A stretch of 64,000 bases of DNA from Paraburkholderia lycopersici. GTDB lineage: Bacteria > Pseudomonadota > Gammaproteobacteria > Burkholderiales > Burkholderiaceae. The stretch lies in contig NZ_FMYQ01000013.1 of assembly GCF_900096975.1 (NCBI RefSeq), positions 62,001 to 126,000 on the forward strand, written 5' to 3'. A program made the position numbers and the translations under genes. Positions within the stretch are counted from its first letter, which is position 1. Every line of letters starts with the position of its first letter. Below the pieces are notes generated by a model. That model was not told where the DNA came from. It saw only the letters and a program-made list of their open reading frames with translations, and searched no databases. This document shows, one piece after another, positions 8,810 through 17,538 of the stretch.

Positions 8810-9493
8810 GTGAGCGCCGGAAACCAGTTTTCGATAAAAGTCGTGATCGCAGATGACCATCCTACCGTACTGGGTGGACTTGTTCATACGCTGGAGCCAG
8901 TCGGCACGATACAGATCGTCGCAATCTGTCATAACTCGACCGAATTGATTGCCGCGCTCAGGACTCAGCCCTGCGACGTGATCGTCTCCGACTACGCCAT
9001 GCCGGGCGGCGAATACAGCGACGGACTTGCGCTCTTCGAATACCTGCGGCGCAATTTCCCGAAAGTCGGCATTGTCGCCCTCACGGTCATGGACAGCCCC
9101 GCGGTCATCCGCGCGCTCATCGCGGCGGGCGTAACCACCATTCTGAGCAAGTCCGACGCAACCGGTCATATCATCACGGCGATCCATAGCAGTTACGCCG
9201 GCGGTTCCTATTTGTCGCCCACCATCGAGCAGGTCGTGAATAACGGCGAGCCCCGCGCTAACCAACAGCCCCTTTCGCCGCGCGAACTTGAGGTAGCGCG
9301 GTTGTTCGCTTCGGGACTTTCGATGACGGAAATCGCAAAACGACTGAATCGCAGCAAACAGACGGTCAGCACGCAGAAGACCATGGCCATGCGAAAGCTC
9401 GGCGTGGCGAACGACGTCGAGCTCATCCGCTACGCTATCGAAAGCGGACTGATCGCTTCCCCGCAGACCTCCGACGCGCCCAAAGACAAGTAG
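8810..9493 (+). CDS. NarL/FixJ-type response regulator (receiver + LuxR HTH)
   Basis: A 227-residue regulator. The receiver has acid pocket D15-D16 (VVIADDHP), phospho-acceptor D61 (IVSDYAMP) and a Lys in ILSKSDAT. The LuxR-type helix-turn-helix spans about 155-215 (LSPRELEVARLF...GLSMTEIAKRL). I prefer the GTG at 8810 because GGGGAA precedes it and it aligns with the paralogue's start; ATG 8792 is an alternative. Probable target of the divergent hybrid kinase's Hpt domain. By analogy with RcsB and FimZ/BvgA-type regulators near fimbrial genes it probably controls the pilus operon; that is inference. Confidence 0.9.
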   Translation: MSAGNQFSIKVVIADDHPTVLGGLVHTLEPVGTIQIVAICHNSTELIAALRTQPCDVIVSDYAMPGGEYSDGLALFEYLRRNFPKVGIVALTVMDSPAVIRALIAAGVTTILSKSDATGHIITAIHSSYAGGSYLSPTIEQVVNNGEPRANQQPLSPRELEVARLFASGLSMTEIAKRLNRSKQTVSTQKTMAMRKLGVANDVELIRYAIESGLIASPQTSDAPKDK

Positions 9494-9890
9494 GTGCCCG
9501 TTCCTCTTTCGCCGCCGCGCCCCTCCTGATCGGCATCCCACATCGCAATGGCTTTCGGCCGATTCGCATGCGGCTTGATATTCCAATGCATTAGCTTCAC
9601 TTTCATACAAGTACTATTAAACGGCGACGAAATAACTTACTTGTATGATATCTGTGATTTAACGAATTTTTATAAACTCGTTCTCGTCGCTGTTCTAACG
9701 GCACGGGGCCTCGGGTCGAATCCGTCCCGACAACTCACCCAAAGCGCGTGAACATTGGCGGCGAGAGCGCAATACCCGAGCGAACCGACGCCTGGAACGC
9801 GATCTGGTTGCAAAAATGCCAGGTCTACCGTTTGGAGCCATGGGTACCCGGCCCCGTATCGCGCACCGCATCATTCAACGGTACGATTTC
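9494..9890 (+). promoter_or_regulatory. AT-rich leader region of the second regulator with an 11-bp inverted repeat
   Basis: 397 bases without a gene. A perfect 11-bp inverted repeat, TCATACAAGTA (9603-9613) and TACTTGTATGA (9638-9648), encloses 24 bases; the surroundings (about 9590-9690) are strongly AT-rich. It could be a paired operator or a stem-loop. It lies about 240-290 bases before the second regulator's likely start codon. Confidence 0.45.
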
Positions 9891-10607
9891 ATGAACTATT
9901 TCTCCATCCGCGTTGCAATTGCCGACGATCATCCAGCAGTTCTTATCGGACTGCAGCAAATCCTGGAGAACGCGGGCCAAATAAACCTTATCGGTGCTTG
10001 CCGAAATTCAACCGAGCTCGTCGAGCTGTTGCAGCACGTACCGTGCGATGTCGTAATCTGCGAATTCACGATGCCCGAAGGCAAATATCGCGATGGCTTG
10101 GGGCTCTTCGGTTATCTGCAGCGGAAATTCCCCGACCTGGGAATCGTCGTACTGACGACGATGAACAATCCCGCCGTCATGCGCACCCTAGCGTCCCAAG
10201 ACAATCTATCGGTAGTCAGCAAGGCCGACGCAACCGGCCATATTATCACTGCGGTTCATGCCACCTTTGCGGGCGGGACACATCATTCGCCGACTGTCAG
10301 ATCGATTGTCTCGAACGTACATAGCGGTTCAATCGATGCGGTTATCGAGCTGTCTCCGAAAGAAGCCGAGGTTATGAGGCTATTCGCGTCAGGCAATACC
10401 GTCACCGACATCGCCGCCTATCTGAAGCGCAGCAAGCAGACAATCAGCTCGCACAAGCGAAGCGCGATGCGCAAGTTCGGCGCATCCAATGACATGGAGC
10501 TTATCTCGTTCATTTTGAACGGAAGGCGTGAGATCCCGCCGCCAGACATCCATGTAGAAAGTGCCTCGACTGCGCTTACGACGCATTCTGACCTCAACGC
10601 GAGGTGA
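9891..10607 (+). CDS. NarL/FixJ-type regulator with Glu at the phospho-acceptor site
   Basis: A 238-residue paralogue of the preceding regulator: same order and near-identical motifs (VAIADDHP, ATGHIITAVHATFAGG, LUXR helix GNTVTDIAAYLKRSKQT). The receiver keeps acidic D12-D13 and the Lys (VVSKADAT), but the phospho-acceptor Asp is E58 (ICEFTMP; codon GAA at 10062-10064). Asp-to-Glu can mimic phosphorylation in some receivers, so the protein may be constitutively active or phosphorylation-independent. The ATG at 9891 gives an N-terminus matching the paralogue (MNYFSIRV); ATG 9816 would add 25 unrelated residues. It sits directly upstream of the pilin operon in the same direction. Confidence 0.9.
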   Translation: MNYFSIRVAIADDHPAVLIGLQQILENAGQINLIGACRNSTELVELLQHVPCDVVICEFTMPEGKYRDGLGLFGYLQRKFPDLGIVVLTTMNNPAVMRTLASQDNLSVVSKADATGHIITAVHATFAGGTHHSPTVRSIVSNVHSGSIDAVIELSPKEAEVMRLFASGNTVTDIAAYLKRSKQTISSHKRSAMRKFGASNDMELISFILNGRREIPPPDIHVESASTALTTHSDLNAR

Positions 10608-10637
10608 TCTGGCCAGCTGCGCCGCGTTGGCATCACC
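10603..10637 (+). terminator. Possible hairpin at the end of the second regulator
   Basis: GGTGAT (10603-10608) pairs with ATCACC (10632-10637), extended inside by GCCA/TGGC after a 2-base bulge. It overlaps the stop codon; no T-run. Confidence 0.3.
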
Positions 10638-11062
10638 GGTCGCCAGAGAATGGGTCGGACGAGTCCGGGACAAAATACAAAAATAACTTCGACCTTTATG
10701 CGATACGTCTAGTTGTCAGCGCAACATTTCGCTCATCGCGGCAACTCGTTGCGGATTGGCTCGCCATCGTGTCCATATGCGAAAGCACCGCTTTGGCGAG
10801 CCGCCGTAAAGGCTTCCCACCTACCACCCACATGACCTGTCAGCGCTGCTACGGCCTTCACAAGCATAGAACGCGCCTGATTGTAGTGATTTAGTACTAG
10901 TACGACAGCCTCGCACCGCCGTTTCGTCGCCATCCGATATCCCGGAGAAGCTTAATTTGTCAAAATTATCTTGGTCGGGCGCAGTGATATCGAAGCGATC
11001 CGTCACGCCTCCTCGCGAGTTAACTTCACTCTACAAATAGTTTCGTAAAAGGTAAACCAAAT
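10608..11062 (+). promoter_or_regulatory. Upstream region of the chaperone-usher operon
   Basis: 455 bases without a credible gene, relatively AT-rich. It holds the 10-bp palindrome GTACTAGTAC (10894-10903) within TTAGTACTAGTACGA. AAAGG lies shortly before the pilin ATG. This is the expected control region for pilus expression and the likely binding target of one or both LuxR-type regulators. Confidence 0.45.
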
Positions 11063-11632
11063 ATGAAAATCAAACTGAATCATATCTTCAAGTCGTTGGC
11101 AGTACTATCGATTTCGGCTGCGGGTTCCGCTGCCATGGCTGCGGACGGCGGCACGATCACCTTCAACGGCAATGTGAGTGCAACCACTTGCACGATCAAC
11201 GCAGGCGGTGGCGCAACCGGCAGCGGCGGCGACATGACGGTGACGCTGCCGAGCGTCTCGGCCAGCATGTTGGGCGCAAGCGGCGCCACCGCAGGGCGCA
11301 CGCCGTTTTCGATCATCCTGAGCGGCTGCTCGGGCTCCGCGACCCAGGTATCGACCTTTTTCGCGAACGGCACGCTGGTCGACCAGACGACCGGGCAGCT
11401 TATCCTCGACTCGACCTCCGGCGCGAAGAACGTCGAAATCTCCCTGCTGGGCGAGTCGCAGGCTCCGATTGTGGTCGGCGCGCCCAATGGGCAACAGAAC
11501 TCGCAGCTGGTGACGCTCAACAGCAGCGGCCCCACCACGCTGAAATACTTCGCGCAGTACATCGGCACCGGCAAGACGGTGACTCCGGGTTCTGTGAGTT
11601 CGCAGGTTTCATATTCGCTGACTTATCAATAA
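11063..11632 (+). CDS. Major fimbrial subunit (type 1 pilin family)
   Basis: A 189-residue pilin of normal size. Signal peptide about 1-27 (cleaved after AMA); mature start DGGTITFNGNVSATTC is the classic donor-strand/pilin N-terminus. C43 and C89 would form the conserved disulfide; the C-terminus ends YSLTYQ with the penultimate aromatic needed for chaperone recognition. First gene of pilin-chaperone-usher-tip-tip order, followed by a hairpin that could make this message more abundant than the rest. Confidence 0.94.
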   Translation: MKIKLNHIFKSLAVLSISAAGSAAMAADGGTITFNGNVSATTCTINAGGGATGSGGDMTVTLPSVSASMLGASGATAGRTPFSIILSGCSGSATQVSTFFANGTLVDQTTGQLILDSTSGAKNVEISLLGESQAPIVVGAPNGQQNSQLVTLNSSGPTTLKYFAQYIGTGKTVTPGSVSSQVSYSLTYQ

Positions 11633-11674
11633 CGCAGCAACTTGCCGGACGGCCATACGGGTCTGGCGCACACA

Positions 11675-11705
11675 CCAGGCGGCTCCGCTTATGGAAACCG
11701 CCTGG
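11675..11705 (+). terminator. Intercistronic hairpin between pilin and chaperone
   Basis: Perfect 8-bp arms CCAGGCGG (11675-11682) and CCGCCTGG (11698-11705) with a 15-base loop, between the pilin stop and the chaperone start. No T-run; fits a partial terminator or 3' mRNA stabiliser giving excess major subunit. Confidence 0.5.
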
Positions 11706-11734
11706 CCAATCCACCAACCAGAAAGGAAAAGCAA

Positions 11735-12499
11735 ATGAGTCGCTGGATATCAAAAGTACTCGCCATGCTGGCTCTGAACGCAATCGTTCTGGGCGGTCTG
11801 GCCCATGCAAGCGTGGTCATCACCGGCACGCGCGTCATTTTTCCTGGTGCCAGCCGCGAAGTAAGCGTCAAGCTCGACAATGACGGAAAGGCGCCTGCAC
11901 TGGTTCAGGCATGGATGGATACGGGCAACGAAAAAGCCGCTCCGGAGTCGATCAAGGTGCCGTTCGTGCTAACGCCGTCGATATTCCGCCTCGATCCCGG
12001 CAAAGGCCAGACGCTGCGCATGGTTTATACCGGCGAGCCGCTACCCGCAGACAAGGAGTCGCTGTTCTGGCTGAATGTCCTGGAGATCCCGCCCAAGGCC
12101 CGCAGCGACGATGGAACGAACAAGATCCAGTTGGCATTCCGTTCGCGAATCAAGGTGATGTACCGGCCGGCCGGACTGCCCGGAAGCGCTGAGGATGCCC
12201 CGAAGCAACTGCGGTGGGAAATCGTGCACCGCGATGGCACCAAAGGTTACGAATTGGCGGTATCGAATCCCAGTTCGTACGTAGTGAACCTGGGCAGCGT
12301 CGAGCTTGAGGCAGCCGGACGTAAGCACGAGATCGAACCCCAGTACGTTCCCGCCAAGGACTCGATTTACTTTCCGATTCCGGGGCTCACCACGGTTCCC
12401 GCGAACGGCGCCACCGTAACGTACAGCAGCATCGACGACTGGGGATTGATACGTCCTGCGACGCCGGCCCAGGTCATCAGCAACGGCACGCTTCACTGA
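11735..12499 (+). CDS. Periplasmic fimbrial chaperone (PapD/FimC family)
   Basis: A 254-residue chaperone. Signal peptide about 1-24 (ends AHA); mature start SVVITGTRVIFPGASREVSV contains the conserved Arg and the first strand. The family signature FWLNVLEIPPKA and the conserved Lys of the FRSRIKVMYRP strand, which clamps pilin C-termini, are present. It delivers subunits to the usher by donor-strand complementation in the periplasm. The ATG at 11735 follows AAAGGA and gives a proper signal peptide; the ATG at 11642 does not. Confidence 0.94.
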   Translation: MSRWISKVLAMLALNAIVLGGLAHASVVITGTRVIFPGASREVSVKLDNDGKAPALVQAWMDTGNEKAAPESIKVPFVLTPSIFRLDPGKGQTLRMVYTGEPLPADKESLFWLNVLEIPPKARSDDGTNKIQLAFRSRIKVMYRPAGLPGSAEDAPKQLRWEIVHRDGTKGYELAVSNPSSYVVNLGSVELEAAGRKHEIEPQYVPAKDSIYFPIPGLTTVPANGATVTYSSIDDWGLIRPATPAQVISNGTLH

Positions 12500-12663
12500 G
12501 CCGCATCAAGCCAGAGCCGTTGGCCTAGCCCCTTTCCGCTTCACCGATTCGTCCTTGCCGGCGCTGAACGCGCCCGGCAGGCGGGTGTTCGTCCGCTGCT
12601 CGGCAATACGGAGCGCATCGCCTTCCACCCGACTTACCAGTCTCAAGAAATCACAGGATCAAC

Positions 12664-15318
12664 ATGACGTTGTCTACCCGCCATGGTGGCCTCGACGGTG
12701 GTCGGGTGCCACGACTCGACCCGCTCTATCTGGCCGTGCTGTCCGCGCTTTTGTTCTGGCAAGCGCCCGTGGATGCCGCGCCCATGAAACAGGACGACCG
12801 GGCGGAACGCTCCCGCACGCAATCGGCCTCCGACGACGTTGAATTCGATAGCGGATTCCTCGCGCACACCGGCGGCGAAAGCATCGATCTTTCCCGCTTC
12901 GAAAAAGGCAATGTCGTCCTGCCCGGTGAATACACCGTCGACATCTACGTCAATGGCAACGACGTCACGCGCACACCCGTGTCGTTTCGCGCCGTCGCCG
13001 CCGAAAAAAACGCACAGCCCTGCTTCAATGCGGCGCTCCTGGAGAGTATCGGCGTCGATCTGCAAAAGCTGTCGGTCGATGTGCAAAACCAGCTCAAGGC
13101 AAACGACGCGTGCGTCGCGCTGCCCGAAGCCATCACGGATGCAGCCGTCGTATTCGACCTCGGCGAGCAGCGTCTCTCGCTCAGCATCCCGCAGAGCATG
13201 CTGCGCAGAACGCCGCGCGGTTACGTCAGCCCGAACCAATGGGATGCCGGCGTAACCACCGGCATGCTGAACTACAGCGCCAACGCGTACACCTCCCGCA
13301 CCTCGGGAGGCACCACGACGTCGCAGGGCTATGTTGGACTGATGGCGGGCCTCAACCTGGGTAGCTGGCATTTCCGGCACCAGGGATCGTATAGCTGGGC
13401 TAGCAGAAGCAGCGGAAGCTATCAGGACATCGCCACTTACGTACAGCGCGACTTGCCTTCGCTCACGTCGCAACTGACGATCGGCGAAGCCTATACGAGC
13501 GGTGAGCTGTTCGATTCAACGCAGTTCCGTGGCGTCAAGCTCGAAACGGACGACCGGATGCGACCGGACTCGATGCGTGGCTATGCGCCGGTCGTGCGCG
13601 GTATCGCCTCGAGCAACGCGCGGGTCACGATCACCCAGAATGGCGTCAAGATCTACGAAACGACGGTGGCGCCCGGGGCATTCGAGATCGACGACCTGTA
13701 TCCGACCGGCTATGGCGGCGACCTGAACGTTTCGGTTACCGAAGCCGACGGTTCGGTCCACAGCTTTTCGATACCGTATGCGGCCGTTCCGCTTTCATTG
13801 CGTCCCGGCACGCATCGGTACAGCTTCGTGGCCGGTACGGTCCGCACGTCGCAAGGCGACAGCAACCCGTTGTTCGTGCAGGGCACGTGGCAGCAAGGCA
13901 TCACTAACCTGCTGACCGGCTACGGCGGCATGACGGCCGGCCAGGGTTATCTGTCGTTCATGCTGGGAACCGCGCTCAATACTCCGTTCGGCGCGCTCGG
14001 GCTGGACGTCACGCAAGCGACGACGTCCGTACCTGGCGAGAGGCACTACAGCGGCAGCAGTATGCGGGTCAGCTATTCGAAGTCGATTCCGCAGACGTCC
14101 ACGGACATCGCCATTGCTGCGTACCGATACTCGACCGGCGGCTTTTTCTCGCTCAACGACGCAATGCTGACGCGCGAAACCGTGGCGCACGGCGGGTCGG
14201 TGAACGACATCATGCGGCAACGCAACCGCGCATCGCTGTCGATCAATCAGAGCCTTGGTGAAAGGGCTGGGAGTTTCGGCATGACGCTGTCGGCAGGCAC
14301 TTACTGGAACCGCCCCGGCTCGGACGTGACCTATAACGCGGTGTATTCGAATGCGTTTCGCAACGTCAACTACCAGCTTTCGGTGATGCGCGAGAAAACG
14401 AGCCTCCGCGGCACGAATACGACGTTTTACGCGAGCGTCACTATTCCGCTGGGCAAGTCGCATTCGGTCATGTCCACTTCGAACCTGAGCCACGACACCA
14501 GCGGCCGCACCCAGGCGCAGACAATGCTGTCGGGAAGCGTCGGGGCCGACGACTCGTTGTATTACAGCGCGACGGCAAACCATACGTCTCAACACAGCGG
14601 ATCGTCGACCGATGGAAGCGGCACGCTCGTGTATCGCGCGCCGTATGCCCAGTTGACCGCAAGCGCCGGCGCGGGCCGAGGCTATCAGCAGGCATCGATC
14701 GGCGCGCAAGGTGCAGTGGTAGCGCATCCGGGCGGCATCACGCTGGCGCAGCCGCTGTCCGATACGTTCGGCGTCGTCGAGGTGCCTGGTGCGGAAGGCG
14801 CACGTGTTCTCAACTCGCCGGGCGTACGGGTGGACAGTCGCGGCTATGCGGTCGTACCGTCGCTCACGCCGTACTCGATGAACGCCATCCAACTCGATCC
14901 GACCGGGCTTCCGCTCGACGTGGAGTTGAAGGTCACGTCGCAACAGGTCGCGCCCCATGCAGGAGCCGTACCGCTGATCAAGTTCTCGACCGACGTCGGT
15001 CGTGCTGCGTTGATCACCGTCCGCCAGACCAACGGCGAGGCCATGCCGTTCGGCGCCGAGGTACTCGACGAATCCGGCAAGGAGGTTGGCGTGGTCGGCC
15101 AGGGTGGTCGGATCCTCGCACGCGGACTCCAGGACGAAGGCACCTTGACCGTCCGCTGGAACAAAGGCGATACGTCATGCGCCATGCCATACAAACTGGC
15201 CCCGGCGAAAGACAGCAAATCCGGACATGGATACCAGCAGATCGAAACGAGTTGCCGGATCCCATTGCCAATTAACCAGAACGCCAGGAGTTCGGCAGAA
15301 AAGCCGCTTCAAAATTAG
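12664..15318 (+). CDS. Outer-membrane fimbrial usher (PapC/FimD family)
   Basis: An 884-residue usher, usual length. An N-terminal signal region (about 1-38) is followed by the chaperone-binding domain (VEFDSGFL...DLSRFEKGNVVLPGEYTVDIYVNG). The 24-strand barrel with plug (about 240-320) occupies the middle, e.g. YAPVVRGIASSNARVTITQNG. The C-terminal domains end with the paired cysteines of GDTSCAMPY and QIETSCRIPLP. It forms the assembly pore for the pilus. 164 bases separate it from the chaperone, with no clear promoter seen. Confidence 0.95.
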   Translation: MTLSTRHGGLDGGRVPRLDPLYLAVLSALLFWQAPVDAAPMKQDDRAERSRTQSASDDVEFDSGFLAHTGGESIDLSRFEKGNVVLPGEYTVDIYVNGNDVTRTPVSFRAVAAEKNAQPCFNAALLESIGVDLQKLSVDVQNQLKANDACVALPEAITDAAVVFDLGEQRLSLSIPQSMLRRTPRGYVSPNQWDAGVTTGMLNYSANAYTSRTSGGTTTSQGYVGLMAGLNLGSWHFRHQGSYSWASRSSGSYQDIATYVQRDLPSLTSQLTIGEAYTSGELFDSTQFRGVKLETDDRMRPDSMRGYAPVVRGIASSNARVTITQNGVKIYETTVAPGAFEIDDLYPTGYGGDLNVSVTEADGSVHSFSIPYAAVPLSLRPGTHRYSFVAGTVRTSQGDSNPLFVQGTWQQGITNLLTGYGGMTAGQGYLSFMLGTALNTPFGALGLDVTQATTSVPGERHYSGSSMRVSYSKSIPQTSTDIAIAAYRYSTGGFFSLNDAMLTRETVAHGGSVNDIMRQRNRASLSINQSLGERAGSFGMTLSAGTYWNRPGSDVTYNAVYSNAFRNVNYQLSVMREKTSLRGTNTTFYASVTIPLGKSHSVMSTSNLSHDTSGRTQAQTMLSGSVGADDSLYYSATANHTSQHSGSSTDGSGTLVYRAPYAQLTASAGAGRGYQQASIGAQGAVVAHPGGITLAQPLSDTFGVVEVPGAEGARVLNSPGVRVDSRGYAVVPSLTPYSMNAIQLDPTGLPLDVELKVTSQQVAPHAGAVPLIKFSTDVGRAALITVRQTNGEAMPFGAEVLDESGKEVGVVGQGGRILARGLQDEGTLTVRWNKGDTSCAMPYKLAPAKDSKSGHGYQQIETSCRIPLPINQNARSSAEKPLQN

Positions 15319-15338
15319 GCGGCACAAGGATATCCAAC

Positions 15339-16304
15339 ATGAACCGCTTTCTTTCTATTGCAGCGTCTATCGTCAAATCATCGGTTACGCGAGTAGCCTG
15401 TGCCCGATGGGCGCGAAGCGGGCTCGCAGCCGTGGGACTCATGGCTGCGATTTCGTCGCCGGCATTTGCCCAATACGTATTCGGCCAAGGGACAATCAAG
15501 GTGCCGGCGACTGTTGCCCCCGGCACAATAGTTGCGCGCGACTATGTCACGCCGCAACAAATCTGCCGTGCAGCGCAATGTACGGGTTCCTGGGACGTTC
15601 AGCTATGGCAGTTCGGCGGATCGACGTCAGTTCGCGGGCCAGATGTCCTGACCTCCGTCACCGGCCTCTCAACTCGAATGATCCTCAACGGGCAACCAGT
15701 GGTCGCCGGCATGCTAAAAACCACTATCGTGAGCCCCATTGAGATTCAGTTGGTGGCCAATGGAACGGCTATCCAGCCTGGCTCCTTAAAAGGGTTGATC
15801 GCGCCAAACATGTCCCCCGCTTACTTCACGTTTAGTCTCGGCCAACCGAACCAATACCAGTTCTTTCTTGCAGCAACGGTTCAGGTCATCAATGGAACCT
15901 GCTCAGTTCCAAACCAGACCGTCACGCTACCGGCGGTGAGTCCCACAAATTTCGGTGGCGTCGGCAGCGTCCAAGGCACACAGAGCTTCAACATCAACTT
16001 CACCGGTTGCCCACCGGGCTACAACCGCGTGGGCTACAGCCTCATACCCGTCGGTAGCGAAACGACGGTCCCAGGTGCGTTACCGCTCAGCGCCGATTCG
16101 ACGGCTACGGGCGTCCGCATCCGCGTGGCCAATTCGCTCGGCACGGCCGTGACGTTCAACACGTCGTACCAGCTCACTGCCTATAACCAGTCAACCGGCG
16201 GTTCGTATTCCGTTCCTCATCGGGCGTCGTATGTCCAGACGGGAACGAGCGTCACGCCCGGGTCGGTGAGCGGCAGTATGCAAGTGCTGCTGGATTACCA
16301 GTAA
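15339..16304 (+). CDS. Fimbrial tip protein/adhesin 1 (two-domain)
   Basis: A 321-residue two-domain fimbrial protein with a signal region ending about residue 45 (SSPAFA). The N-terminal domain (about 46-180) has no recognisable ligand motif. The C-terminal pilin domain begins around NGTCSVPNQTVTLPAVSP and ends PGSVSGSMQVLLDYQ. Size and layout match minor tip adhesins. It follows the usher by 20 bases (AAGGA before the ATG) and is paralogous to the next gene, mainly in the pilin domain. Confidence 0.85.
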   Translation: MNRFLSIAASIVKSSVTRVACARWARSGLAAVGLMAAISSPAFAQYVFGQGTIKVPATVAPGTIVARDYVTPQQICRAAQCTGSWDVQLWQFGGSTSVRGPDVLTSVTGLSTRMILNGQPVVAGMLKTTIVSPIEIQLVANGTAIQPGSLKGLIAPNMSPAYFTFSLGQPNQYQFFLAATVQVINGTCSVPNQTVTLPAVSPTNFGGVGSVQGTQSFNINFTGCPPGYNRVGYSLIPVGSETTVPGALPLSADSTATGVRIRVANSLGTAVTFNTSYQLTAYNQSTGGSYSVPHRASYVQTGTSVTPGSVSGSMQVLLDYQ

Positions 16305-16344
16305 TCGGGCGTTGCGCACTCGCATAGAACATGAGGGGAACTCG

Positions 16345-17322
16345 ATGAACTGCTTTTCTTCCGTACTGGGGCGTACCCTTCTCGCAATCGCGCAGGACGT
16401 TCACAAGCGCTGCGCCACGATCGGCCTCGTGGCGGCAGCCCTGCTGGCCGGCATGTCGTCGCCGGTCTTTGCTGTTAACCCTGACACTACCAGCTACCCC
16501 CCGTTCAGCAGCAGAACGATCACGACGGCAACACAATATCCCGCGGGCACAGTCCTTGCGACGGACTCTCTGACGCCGACACAACTGTGCAACGCAAGCA
16601 GTTGCACGCTAGTCGCCATGCAGCTTTACAACCGCGACTCCTACTACACAGGCGGACCGAACCTGGCGACCGAGGTGCAGGGTATCGCGTTCAGAATACT
16701 CGCCAACGGGAAGCCGTTGCCCTCTAGCAGCACCACGATCACACTCACCACTTCCCTCGTGTTTCAACTGATCGCCACGGGAGACCCGATCATCGCCGGC
16801 CAGATCGGGGCGTCGAGTTCGCCCTCATACGCCGTCACAACCCTGGACCGCGGAGCCAGCTTGCCGGCGCTCGTCTGGTATTTTTTTCCCAAGGCAACGA
16901 TCAAGACGCAATCCTGCTCGGTTCCGAACCAGACTATCACTCTGCCGTCTGTCAGCTCGGGGAATTTCAGCGGCCTGGGCACGACTTCGGGCGCGCAGAA
17001 TTTCTCTATTACCCTCCAGAACTGCCCCGCGGGCGTGAGCCGCGTAGGCTACAGCCTCACGCCGGTCGGCAGCGAAACGACCGGCTACGCGGGCACCTTG
17101 CCGCTCGGATCGGGTTCGACGGCCACGGGTGTCCGCATCCGCGTGACCGATACGAACGGCACGCCCGTGACGTTCAACACGTCGAACAAGCTTACTGCCT
17201 ATAACCCGGCAACCGGCGGTTCGTATTCGGTTTCCTTCCAGGCGTCGTATATCCAGACGGGCGCGAGCGTCAAGCCTGGGTCGGTGAGCGGCAGTATGCA
17301 GGTGCTGGTCGACTATCAATAG
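16345..17322 (+). CDS. Fimbrial tip protein/adhesin 2 (two-domain paralogue)
   Basis: A 325-residue protein with the same plan as its upstream neighbour: signal region ending about MSSPVFA, a divergent N-terminal domain, and a pilin domain from about CSVPNQTITLPSVSSG to SGSMQVLVDYQ. The C-terminal halves are very alike (GVRIRV, VTFNTS, LTAYN, GGSYSV), while the N-terminal halves differ strongly, as expected for adhesins with separate ligands. The ATG at 16345 follows GAGGGGAA. Which of the two caps the pilus cannot be told. Confidence 0.83.
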   Translation: MNCFSSVLGRTLLAIAQDVHKRCATIGLVAAALLAGMSSPVFAVNPDTTSYPPFSSRTITTATQYPAGTVLATDSLTPTQLCNASSCTLVAMQLYNRDSYYTGGPNLATEVQGIAFRILANGKPLPSSSTTITLTTSLVFQLIATGDPIIAGQIGASSSPSYAVTTLDRGASLPALVWYFFPKATIKTQSCSVPNQTITLPSVSSGNFSGLGTTSGAQNFSITLQNCPAGVSRVGYSLTPVGSETTGYAGTLPLGSGSTATGVRIRVTDTNGTPVTFNTSNKLTAYNPATGGSYSVSFQASYIQTGASVKPGSVSGSMQVLVDYQ

Positions 17323-17342
17323 ACGGTGTGCGCCGGGTCGGG

Positions 17343-17380
17343 AGCGGCCTCACAGCATGTCATAGCGCGGTAAGGCCGCT
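17343..17380 (+). terminator. Hairpin after the fimbrial operon
   Basis: Perfect 8-bp arms AGCGGCCT (17343-17350) and AGGCCGCT (17373-17380), 22-base loop, 20 bases after the last tip gene and before the EAL gene. No T-run, so termination may be partial. Confidence 0.4.
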
Positions 17381-17538
17381 GCCGACTACATCCGCAATAC
17401 CACGCACTGGTTTTTCATGATCGAGGCGGCGCTTATGCAAGTTGCCAACCCAGGTACCTAAAAGGAAGCCCGCGTGCAACGCAGGGCACAGGCGGCCAGC
17501 TCGCAATTCCTGACTCCAGGCAAACAAAGGATTTGACG

